Under the pieces are notes generated by a model. The model ran no database searches. It saw nothing but the letters and a program-made list of their open reading frames with translations, and was not told the DNA's origin. This document shows positions 8,705 through 15,973 of a DNA stretch of 51,204 nt, piece by piece. The first letter of the stretch is position 1. Each line of letters begins with the position of its first letter. The position numbers were made by a program, and so were the translations under genes. Source of the stretch: Aquipseudomonas alcaligenes MRY13-0052 (GTDB lineage: Bacteria; Pseudomonadota; Gammaproteobacteria; Pseudomonadales; Pseudomonadaceae); the NCBI GenBank assembly GCA_000474255.1, contig BATO01000042.1:1-51204 (forward strand). The letters are read 5' to 3'.

Positions 8705-9060
8705 TGGAGCCCCTCCTTGCAGTCGAAGTTGTACAGACTGTGATTCCGACATCGCGGTATTAACCGCCAGAGGGGCCCGGCTTCACGGCAGATAAATTAC
8801 AGAATCCCGGGGCAGGCGCTCAACGAGCGGGCTTTTGCAAAGTGTTTCCTGCGCGTCATGCGAAAGCCCCGCCCGTAACCGGGTGATCTTGACTGCGCAC
8901 AGCCCTGCATGAAGGCTGGAATTGAGCATGAGGCCACCTCGTTGTCGTCTATTGACAGCACTCTGACGCTGGCTAGCCTCAATCGCCTCCGTTGTTGCAT
9001 TCCCTCAGCCAACAGGCCAGAAAGCGCAACGAACGCCCACCCCATGAACAAGGAAGTGTC
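8705..9060. other. Divergent intergenic region, 356 bp
   Basis: The region separates the TerC-family gene (minus) from the C58-like gene (plus). It contains the 8754-8767 hairpin near the TerC side and a good sigma-70-like promoter facing right. I see no gene, REP element or terminator in it. Confidence 0.5.
8952..8979 (+). promoter_or_regulatory. Candidate sigma-70 promoter for the C58-like gene
   Basis: A perfect TTGACA (8952-8957) and TAGCCT (8974-8979) are separated by 16 bp. This would give a leader of about 75 nt before the ATG at 9061. Confidence 0.45.
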
Positions 9061-9651
9061 ATGACCATCGCACGCCATAAGGTCAACCAGTCCAGCGCCC
9101 TCGCCTGCACCGGGAACAATGCCCGGGGCGTTTGCCTCGAAGCCTGCCGCCGCTGGGTCAGGGCCGTTCTGGCGGGCCATCTGACACCCGGTGAAACCAT
9201 CTACGACATCATCGGCCCGGAGACCATCCAGGAACTGCTGGAGAGCCACAGGCAACGCAACAAGAAAAGCGACAACAGCATGGAGGGATTCGGCCTGACG
9301 GTGACCAAGCGGGAAGGCGGCGGCCCCTTCAAGAAATTCACCGGGCTGCGCACGCGCCAGGATGTGATCGACCATGTACTGGCGATCCCGGGCGCCTACA
9401 TCTATGTGGTGGATGGCGCCGATGGCGGGCATGCCCTGGCGTTCAGCAGCCTCGACAGGGAGCACGTGCTGTTCCTCGATCCCAATGTGGGCGAGTGGGA
9501 GCTCATCAATGAAGACCAGGCGTCGATCCGCAACTGGTGGAAGGACTTCTGGGCAGGCAAGGGGTCCGAATTCAAAGGCCTGGTCAGCTACAAGAAGGAG
9601 TACCACAAGGGCGGCCGCGAGCTCTGGCAGTACAAAGTCGTGACGCTTTGA
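9061..9651 (+). CDS. YopT-like (C58 family) cysteine protease candidate
   Basis: This 196-residue soluble protein has no signal peptide. Three motifs match the papain-like YopT/AvrPphB fold in order: Cys25 in ARGVCLEACRRWV, His124 in GGHALAF and Asp140 in FLDPNVGEW. The His-to-Asp spacing of 16 equals that of YopT (258/274). YopT proteases cut prenylated Rho GTPases or host kinases when delivered by type III secretion. Bacterial relatives are also found as toxin domains. No delivery domain or chaperone gene is next to it, and the protein is little more than the catalytic core. The start has AGGAAG about 6 nt before the ATG. The fold call is an inference from motifs, not from a search. Confidence 0.6.
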   Translation: MTIARHKVNQSSALACTGNNARGVCLEACRRWVRAVLAGHLTPGETIYDIIGPETIQELLESHRQRNKKSDNSMEGFGLTVTKREGGGPFKKFTGLRTRQDVIDHVLAIPGAYIYVVDGADGGHALAFSSLDREHVLFLDPNVGEWELINEDQASIRNWWKDFWAGKGSEFKGLVSYKKEYHKGGRELWQYKVVTL

Positions 9652-9732
9652 ACCGTTGAAGCCGCCGCACCACCGGCGGCCCTCCCCGTGCTAGATTTCG
9701 CGACCATTCCAGCGAGGCCCAGGGAGGCGGCG

Positions 9733-10122
9733 ATGACCACGGATATCCATCAGGGCGGTTGCCTGTGCGGCCAGGTGCGCTTCGAGGTGCAGGGCCCACT
9801 CGAAAACCCGCACACCTGCTCGTGTCAGTTCTGCCAGCGGCACAGCGGTGCGCTGACGGTGGCCTGGGTGGAAGTGCCGCGCGAACGGCTGCGCTGGACC
9901 GGCCCCGCCGGTGCCCCGGCGACCTACCGCTCCTCCGACTATTCCAGCCGGGCCTTCTGCGCCCACTGCGGCAGCTCCCTGGGCGCCATCGACGACGAGC
10001 CGACCATCGCCCTGCTGGTGGGCTGCCTCGACCACAAGGATTCCCCCGCGCTGATGCCCACCTATGAATCCTTCGAGGATGGGCGCCCCGCCTGGTGGCA
10101 CGCGGGTGCGCGGCATGACTGA
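9733..10122 (+). CDS. GFA-family zinc-binding protein
   Basis: This 129-residue cytosolic protein has the GFA (glutathione-dependent formaldehyde-activating / CENP-V) fold. Zinc ligands appear in order: GGCLCGQVRFEV, CSCQFCQRHSGA and FCAHCGSSLG. Members are small, and many act as S-(hydroxymethyl)glutathione synthase-like or lyase enzymes; the substrate here is unknown. AGGGAGG lies 6-7 nt before this ATG, which decides the start over an in-frame upstream codon at 9688. The next gene begins inside its last codons. Confidence 0.88.
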   Translation: MTTDIHQGGCLCGQVRFEVQGPLENPHTCSCQFCQRHSGALTVAWVEVPRERLRWTGPAGAPATYRSSDYSSRAFCAHCGSSLGAIDDEPTIALLVGCLDHKDSPALMPTYESFEDGRPAWWHAGARHD

Positions 10123-10579
10123 AGCCAGTGCCGCGACCCCGGGGAGCCTCGCCTCGCTGATCTGGTTCTGGTACGGCGAGGAGGAATATCGCCGGCTGAT
10201 TCTCCTCGGTGAACTGGGCCCGGCGCTGCAGTTCCTCGCCGGAGACGCCGAGTGGCAGCTGGCGAACATCGGCTGCTGCGCCGACTGCGATCTCTGGTCC
10301 TCCTACCTCGATCACCTCGAGGCCTTCGTCGAAGGCTTCCCGCCACGGCTCCAGCCCCGGGCACATGGGCAGCTGCAGGCGCTGCTGGCCGCCTGCATGA
10401 CCCTGAGCCACGGCGCCTACGTCAACCTGGAAGGCAACAACTTCGAACACCCGGAATGGGCGCCGCTGCGCACCGCGGCGCAGGGGGCCCTGGCGCTGCT
10501 GGGCTGGCAGGAGATCGAGGCCGACATGCCGGCGCTGGTGGAGGACTGCCGCGCGGCCCTGGAGAAGTGGCCGGGCTAG
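10115..10579 (+). CDS. Hypothetical protein overlapping the GFA gene
   Basis: This 154-residue cytosolic protein is acidic and Leu/Trp-rich. A notable CCADCD cluster occurs near residue 50. I do not recognise the family. The ATG at 10115 overlaps the end of the GFA gene by 8 bp, which implies coupled translation and a shared transcript. Starts further upstream in frame (10064) would overlap more. Codon usage is like that of its neighbours. No function is proposed. Confidence 0.65.
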   Translation: MTEASAATPGSLASLIWFWYGEEEYRRLILLGELGPALQFLAGDAEWQLANIGCCADCDLWSSYLDHLEAFVEGFPPRLQPRAHGQLQALLAACMTLSHGAYVNLEGNNFEHPEWAPLRTAAQGALALLGWQEIEADMPALVEDCRAALEKWPG

Positions 10580-10581
10580 TT

Positions 10582-11280
10582 CTACAGGACGGTCAGGCCC
10601 AACCCCGACAGCAGCATCGACGCCTGGGCGCGGGAAATGATGGCGCCGTGGAACAGCTTGGCATCCACCAGGCGCAGGCCGTCGAGGCTGGCCTCGCGCA
10701 GGTCGGCCTGGTCGAAACGGGCGTTGTTGACCCGCGCCAGGGACAGGCTGCCACCCTCGACGAACACCGCCTTGCGGAAGTCGCAGTAGCTGAGATCGGC
10801 TTCGGCGAAGTCGAGGTTGTACAGCTCGCCCTTGTAGAACGACAGCCCCGAGAGGCAGGCGCTGCGCAGCACGCAGTCGTGGAACACCATGCCCAGGGTG
10901 GAGGTATCGCTGAAGTTGGCGCCGGTCAGCTTGCAGCCTTCGAAGCGCGCCTGGGCCAGCTTGCTGCGCTGCCAGCGGCTGTTGTTCAGGTCCGAACGCA
11001 GGAAGCGCGCATCGGTGAGTTGCGCCGAGCGGAAGACCGCCTCCGGCGCGCGGCAGCTGATCCACTCGGTGGCTTCGAGCATGGCGGCGGTGAGGTCGGC
11101 AGCGGCAAACAGGCAACGCTCGAAGCGCGCGCCGGAGAGCTCCATGCGCGACAGGTCCTGCCCGCTGAAATCCACCCCGTTGAAATGCAGCGGCAGGCTC
11201 TGCCCACGCAGCAATTCGGCCAGCGATTGCTGCTCCAGCTCATCCGGGCCCACCTGTAGATAGCCGTCCACAACCTGCAT
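10582..11280 (-). CDS. Pentapeptide-repeat protein (Qnr/Mfp-like fold)
   Basis: About 232 residues are made almost entirely of A(D/N)LXX-type pentapeptides, which form a right-handed quadrilateral beta helix. Examples are ANFSDTSTLGMVF and ADLSYCDFRKAVF. A break near residues 95-110 and a C-terminal helical cap resemble Qnr-type topoisomerase-protection proteins, and the length is near that of Qnr (about 218). Other pentapeptide proteins have no DNA-mimic role, so resistance cannot be claimed. The frame starts at 11313, but I prefer the ATG at 11280 (MQVVDGYLQV). A perfect 18-bp palindrome lies 54 bp upstream, consistent with its own regulator. It converges with the gene before it. Confidence 0.8.
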   Translation of the reverse strand: MQVVDGYLQVGPDELEQQSLAELLRGQSLPLHFNGVDFSGQDLSRMELSGARFERCLFAAADLTAAMLEATEWISCRAPEAVFRSAQLTDARFLRSDLNNSRWQRSKLAQARFEGCKLTGANFSDTSTLGMVFHDCVLRSACLSGLSFYKGELYNLDFAEADLSYCDFRKAVFVEGGSLSLARVNNARFDQADLREASLDGLRLVDAKLFHGAIISRAQASMLLSGLGLTVL

Positions 11281-11333
11281 CGCACCGCCCCGGAATCGTC
11301 GAAAAGGCGCCATGGTCGGGGCTCCGCGACGCC

Positions 11334-11351
11334 CCCGTCAATATTGACGGG
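11334..11351. promoter_or_regulatory. Perfect 18-bp palindrome, putative operator
   Basis: CCCGTCAAT-ATTGACGGG is a perfect palindrome with no mismatch. It lies 54 bp upstream of the pentapeptide-repeat start. Unlike the REP elements nearby it is not followed by a second arm. Its size and symmetry fit a homodimeric repressor site. Confidence 0.5.
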
Positions 11352-11392
11352 AACGCCCCTGCTGTGAACAAAGCACCCGCCATGACCTATGC

Positions 11393-11457
11393 GTAGCCCG
11401 GGCGTAGGGTGGGCCGGGCGGCGCTCCGCTTCAGCCCACCAAAGATGGCCCTTCTAC
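11393..11457. repeat. REP-type palindrome overlapping the ABC transporter stop
   Basis: The GTAGCCCGGGCGTAGGGTGGGC core is followed by CTTCAGCCCACC. The TAG stop codon of the leftward ABC transporter falls at its right edge (11454-11456), so this element marks the end of the iron cluster transcript. Confidence 0.6.
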
Positions 11458-13133
11458 ACCGCCACCGCTTCCGCCAACGGCGCCGACTCCAGGTTCAGCG
11501 ACCGTTGGAACAGGCGTTGCACCGTCGGCTGGTGGCTGATGCCGATCACCGTGGCCCTGGGCAGCGCCTGGCGGATCAGTTCCAGCAACCGGCAGGCACT
11601 GGCGTCGTCCAGCTGGTTGGTGGCTTCGTCGAGGTAGAGCGTGTCGGGCTGGTACAGCAAGGCGCGGGCGATGCTCAGGCGCTGCTGCTCGCCACCGGAC
11701 AGCTCGCGGCTCCATTCGCGCTCATCCCCCAGCCGCTCCGTCAGCGCGTCCAGGCCCACCGCCTGCAGCACCTCGCGCAGGCGTGCGTCCTCCGGCAGGG
11801 CCGTGGCGGGATAGGCCAGCAGGTCGCGCAACGGCAGGCTCGGCAGGTAAGGCTGTTGCGGTAGCAGCAGGCTGCGCCCTTCGGGCAGTTGCCAGTCGCC
11901 CCGGCAATAGGGCCAGAGCCCCTGCAGGGTGCGCAGCAGGGTGGATTTGCCCAGGCCGCTGCGACCCTCAATGCGCACCCACTCGCCCTTAGCCACCGAG
12001 GCATCTACGCCGGCCAGCAGCAGGCTGCCATCGGGGCGCAGCACGTCCAGCTGGCGCACGCAGAGCGCCTCGCCGCAGCAGGGTTCGCGCACCTGCACGC
12101 GGCTGCGTTCGATGGACTGCTGGAACTGGCCGAGGCGCTCCACCGTGGCGCTCCACTCGGCCAGGCGCCAGTAGGCGTCGATAAACCAGCTGAGGGAGTT
12201 CTGCACCGCATTGAAGGCGCTGCGGATCTGCATCAACCCGCCGAGGGTGATGGTCTTGGCGAGGAAGGCCGGCAGCGCGGCGAACACCGGGATGATCAGG
12301 CTGACCCGGTCGTAGCCCACGGTGAAGAAGCTCAGGCTGCGCTGACGGTCCATCAGCCGCCGCCAGTTGTAGGCGATGCGTTCGAAGCGCTCGCCCAGGT
12401 GGCGCTGCTCCACTGCTTCGCCGCGGTACAGGGCGATCTGCTCGGCGTGGTCACGGCGGCGCAACAGGCTGGCGCGGAAGTCCGCCTCGCGGTGCTGCTG
12501 CTCGTAGTTGAGGCGCTGCAAGGGGCGGCCGATGCCATGGGTGATGGCCGTGCCGACGATTGTGTAGATCACCGCGATCCACACCAGGTAGCCCTCGACG
12601 GTGAAGCTGTGGCCCCAGAGCGTGAAGGTCTGGGTGCCCGACAGCCCCCAGAGAATGGAGAGAAAGGCACCCACCTGGGCCATGTTGGCGATGAAGGACA
12701 CCAGCAGCTCGACGCTGCGGTCCACCAGCAGCCGGATGTCTTCGGCGATGCGCTGGTCGGGGTTGTCCGGCTCGCCGTCGAAGCCCAGGCGGTAGAAGGC
12801 CTGGCCCTGCATCCAGGCGCCGATGGTGCTGGCGGTCATCGCCCGGCGCCAGCGCAGCACCAAGGCCTTACGCAGCCAGTCGAGGTACACGACTATCACC
12901 ACGTAGCTGCCGATGTAGAGCGCGTACTCGCCCATCAACCTATACAGGTCGTCGGTGCGGAAGGCGCCCAGGGTGTCGTAGAACACCTTGCTCCAGGCGT
13001 TGATCAGCACGTTGATCTGCACCACCAGCAAGCCGAGGCCGATCACCGTCAGCAGCATCAGCCAGGCCTGCCATTGCCGGCGATCGCCCCAGAAGGGCCA
13101 CGCCAGCGTGAAAAAGGTGCGCAGGGTCTTCAA
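11454..13133 (-). CDS. YddA/SbmA-BacA-type ABC transporter, fused permease and ATPase
   Basis: This 559-residue half-transporter matches E. coli YddA (561 residues) in size and layout. The N-terminal ~350 residues hold about six membrane helices of the SbmA/BacA type (from LRTFFTLAWPFWG, with the conserved AWSKVFYDTL stretch). The C-terminal ATPase has Walker A GRSGLGKST, the signature LSGGEQQRLSIARALL and Walker B TLYLDEAT. Relatives import or export peptides and vitamins. The start is TTG at 13131-13133. It overlaps the TGA of the M16 gene (TTGA), with GAGGA 7 nt before it, so translation is coupled. Its place after an M16 protease and a TonB receptor suggests it handles peptides or the cargo released in the periplasm. 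FusD of Pectobacterium is the equivalent. Confidence 0.85.
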   Translation of the reverse strand: MKTLRTFFTLAWPFWGDRRQWQAWLMLLTVIGLGLLVVQINVLINAWSKVFYDTLGAFRTDDLYRLMGEYALYIGSYVVIVVYLDWLRKALVLRWRRAMTASTIGAWMQGQAFYRLGFDGEPDNPDQRIAEDIRLLVDRSVELLVSFIANMAQVGAFLSILWGLSGTQTFTLWGHSFTVEGYLVWIAVIYTIVGTAITHGIGRPLQRLNYEQQHREADFRASLLRRRDHAEQIALYRGEAVEQRHLGERFERIAYNWRRLMDRQRSLSFFTVGYDRVSLIIPVFAALPAFLAKTITLGGLMQIRSAFNAVQNSLSWFIDAYWRLAEWSATVERLGQFQQSIERSRVQVREPCCGEALCVRQLDVLRPDGSLLLAGVDASVAKGEWVRIEGRSGLGKSTLLRTLQGLWPYCRGDWQLPEGRSLLLPQQPYLPSLPLRDLLAYPATALPEDARLREVLQAVGLDALTERLGDEREWSRELSGGEQQRLSIARALLYQPDTLYLDEATNQLDDASACRLLELIRQALPRATVIGISHQPTVQRLFQRSLNLESAPLAEAVAV

Positions 13134-15943
13134 TGGGAAGTCCTCAGTACCGGCGCCGGGGTCAGCAGCACCTGCACCCGGTTGGCCGGGTCCGCCAGGC
13201 GCGTGGCCAGGCCCTTGAGTGCCTCCACCTGCAGGGCGTCCGCCACTGCCGACTGCTGGGCGAGGTAGTGCGGGTCCTGCCATTTGCGTTCGCTGAGCAC
13301 CAGGCGGCGCAGCTGGGTTTCCGCATCGTCATGGCGCAGCCCTTCCTGGCGCACCAGCTCGCGACGCAAGGGCGCCAGGGATTTTTCGTCGATATGCCGG
13401 GGCAGCTCGGCCAGGGTGCTTCGCGCCAGTTCGCGCAGCTCGTCCAGCCGCGCCGGGTCGCAGGAGAAGCTCAAGCGGCTCTCGATGCGCTGGCTGTAGG
13501 GGTTCAGTTCGGCATCGAAGTTGAGGCTGTAGATGCCCCCCGCCTCGCCCCGCAGCGCCTGCTTGAGGCGCTGCCGCGCCAGCTCCCGCAGGGCGGCGAC
13601 GCGCGCGGCGTCCTGGGGGTTCCATTCGTGCGCCTGGTAGCTCAGCAAGCGCAGGCTGGCGCGGGGTTCCAGGGCCATTTCCAGCTCGCCCTGGCGCTGC
13701 CCCGGTTGCTGCAGGGCGGAACGGCTTTGCAGCGGCTGCCCACGGGGAATGCTGGCCAGCTCGGCGCGCACCCAGCCCTCCAGCTGCTCGGCCGGTACAT
13801 CGGCCATCAGGTAGTAGGTAACGGGCGCACGGACCAGGCGCTGCCAGTCCGCGTCCAGGGTGTCGCGGTTCAGCGCGGCCAGTTCGTCGCGGCTCGGCAG
13901 TACCCAGCCGTCATCGCCATGGCTGAGGCGGCGCTGCAGGTCGTCCTGGCGTTCGCGCACGCTGTCGCGGCTGCGCTGAATGCGCTCGCCCAGGTCCGTG
14001 CGCGCCGCTTCGAAGGCCTGCGGATCGATGCTCGCCTGCTGGCTGAGCCGGTAGACCTGCAGCAGTGCCTGCACATCCACCGGCGCGCTCGACTTGCCGG
14101 CCGGCGTCGGCAGGTGGCCGAGGTCGATTTCCAGGCGCTGGGCCTGCTGCTCCAGGGCGAAGGAAACCCGCTGTTCGCTGCGCCACAGCCGCATGGCCTC
14201 CGGGCTCCAGCCCGCCGGCCCGCTCTGCCCGGCCAGTTGCGCGGCCATCTGCACACGCCAGGGCTGCATCCCCTCGACCATGAAGCCGGCGGAGGATTCG
14301 GCCTTGAAGCCCACACCGCCCTTGGCACCAGGCTTGCGCAGCCAGACCAGGCGATCACCGTTGCTCAGTTGCCAATGCTCCACCTGCTCGGCCGCGAAGC
14401 TGCGCCGCGAGACGATCTCGCCAGGCGCGCCGGGGCCGGGCACCTCGGGATGGGTGACCACGGGCTCGACCTCCGGCTGCCAGGGCTGAGGCCGCGCCAG
14501 CGGCTGCACGGCCAGTTGCGCGTTCAGGCGCTGCACCTCGGCGACCGTGGGCAGGCGCAGGGGCGTGAGGCCGGGCGCACTGAGCTGCAACACCTGGTCG
14601 GGGCTGTCGACCCAGGTGCGCAGGCGCTGGTTGATCTCATCCAGGCCGACGCTGTCGAGCACGCCGAGGTAGGCACGGGCGATCACATGCTTGCGCTGCA
14701 CCGGGCGACCCAGCACAGCGGCGTCGTTGAGTTCGTTGATCCAGCTCTGGAAGTCACGGGTATCGGGCCGTTCGAGCATGCCCTGGGCGGTGCTGCGCAC
14801 CCGGGCCTTCTGAGCGTCCATGTCCGCCTCGCTGATGCCGAAGCGGCGCAGGCGCTCGACCTCGCCCAGCAATTGGCGCAGCGCCGCATCATGGCTCTCG
14901 CCGGTCACCCCGGCGGCCACGCCCAGTACGCTGGAGTGGTTGCCGATCTGGGTCTTCTGCAGGCTCAGGCTGCGCACCCCAGGCTGCAGCGGCTGGCGCC
15001 GCAGCTGGGCGAGCATGGCCGACAGGGTGAGGCGGTCCACCAGGCGCTCGCGCAGCCCGTCCGGCCCTTCGGCACGGCTGGCCGGCTCGTGCAGGCGGAA
15101 CAACAGGGCCACCTGGTTGCTGCCACTCTGGCTGTCCTGCAGGTGGAAGATCTTCAATTTCCCGTCCAGGGGCAGCTCGCGGTGCTCGCGGCTCGGCACC
15201 GCCTGCCCGGGCACCTGGCCCAGGGCCTGCTCGATGGCTGCCGCGACGCGCTGCGGGTCCACGTCGCCGACGATGCTCAGCACCATGTTGCCTGGCTGGT
15301 ACCAGCGCTGCTGGAAGGCCTTGAGCGCCTCCACCTGTGCCGCACGGATGGCCGCCTCGTTGCCGATGGTGCGGTGCTCCGGGTAGCGCGAACCGACGCG
15401 CTGGGAGGCGGTGCGCTGGTCGTTCATGCGCTGGGCGTTGCCCAGGCCGCCCCGCCATTCCTCCACCACCACCGGGCGCTCGCGCTCCAGGTCCTCGGCG
15501 CGGTAATCCCCGGCGAACACCAGGGTGGCCAGGGCATGCAGGGCCGGCTCCAGCTCCGCCGCGCCCTTGGCCGGGCTGAGCAGGTACTGGGTGCGGTCGT
15601 AGCTGGTCACGGCGTTGTAGTTGCGGGCCTGCTGCCAGCCCAGGGCCTCCATGCGCTGGCGTACGTTCACGCCCTGCCCGCCCCGGCTGTAGAAGGCCAG
15701 GTGCTCCAGCAGGTGAGCCACGCCGACCTGGTCGTCCGCCTCGTCCACCGAGCCGGCGCGCACCGTCAGGCGCACATCCAGCCGCCCGGCTTCGGAGCGG
15801 TCCTCGACCACCCGGTACTCCAGGCCATTGTCCAGTTCGCCACGCAGCACGCGGTCATCCCAGGGCAACCGCTCGCCCCCGCCCAGGCTCGCGCAGCCGG
15901 CCAGCAGCAGCGGGCCGAGCAGGCCCGCGATCATCTTCTTCAT
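13130..15943 (-). CDS. M16-family zinc metallopeptidase lipoprotein (PqqL/FusC-like)
   Basis: This 937-residue pitrilysin-family protease is close to E. coli PqqL (931). It has a lipobox (LLLAGC, Cys17), so it is membrane-anchored in the periplasm. The inverted zinc motif HLLEH is at 77-81, and the downstream Glu ligand lies in VVVEEWRG (161-162). The full two-half, four-domain length suggests a clamshell protease acting on unfolded or bound peptides. It starts 30 bp after the receptor stop and overlaps the ABC gene, making a receptor-protease-transporter operon. FusC cleaves imported ferredoxin to free iron, and that is the leading hypothesis here. The substrate is unproven. Confidence 0.88.
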   Translation of the reverse strand: MKKMIAGLLGPLLLAGCASLGGGERLPWDDRVLRGELDNGLEYRVVEDRSEAGRLDVRLTVRAGSVDEADDQVGVAHLLEHLAFYSRGGQGVNVRQRMEALGWQQARNYNAVTSYDRTQYLLSPAKGAAELEPALHALATLVFAGDYRAEDLERERPVVVEEWRGGLGNAQRMNDQRTASQRVGSRYPEHRTIGNEAAIRAAQVEALKAFQQRWYQPGNMVLSIVGDVDPQRVAAAIEQALGQVPGQAVPSREHRELPLDGKLKIFHLQDSQSGSNQVALLFRLHEPASRAEGPDGLRERLVDRLTLSAMLAQLRRQPLQPGVRSLSLQKTQIGNHSSVLGVAAGVTGESHDAALRQLLGEVERLRRFGISEADMDAQKARVRSTAQGMLERPDTRDFQSWINELNDAAVLGRPVQRKHVIARAYLGVLDSVGLDEINQRLRTWVDSPDQVLQLSAPGLTPLRLPTVAEVQRLNAQLAVQPLARPQPWQPEVEPVVTHPEVPGPGAPGEIVSRRSFAAEQVEHWQLSNGDRLVWLRKPGAKGGVGFKAESSAGFMVEGMQPWRVQMAAQLAGQSGPAGWSPEAMRLWRSEQRVSFALEQQAQRLEIDLGHLPTPAGKSSAPVDVQALLQVYRLSQQASIDPQAFEAARTDLGERIQRSRDSVRERQDDLQRRLSHGDDGWVLPSRDELAALNRDTLDADWQRLVRAPVTYYLMADVPAEQLEGWVRAELASIPRGQPLQSRSALQQPGQRQGELEMALEPRASLRLLSYQAHEWNPQDAARVAALRELARQRLKQALRGEAGGIYSLNFDAELNPYSQRIESRLSFSCDPARLDELRELARSTLAELPRHIDEKSLAPLRRELVRQEGLRHDDAETQLRRLVLSERKWQDPHYLAQQSAVADALQVEALKGLATRLADPANRVQVLLTPAPVLRTSH

Positions 15944-15973
15944 CAGGAAATCTCGGTCGTTCTTATGGAGGGG

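Noticed and set aside
8705-8800. yybP-ykoY manganese riboswitch before the TerC-family gene
   Set aside because: Only a simple GCGGT-ATTA-ACCGC hairpin was found. The conserved GGGGAGTAG-like core was not visible.
8797-9606. 269-codon minus-strand frame near the C58-like gene
   Set aside because: Antisense of the plus-strand gene that has the motifs, promoter and ribosome binding site.
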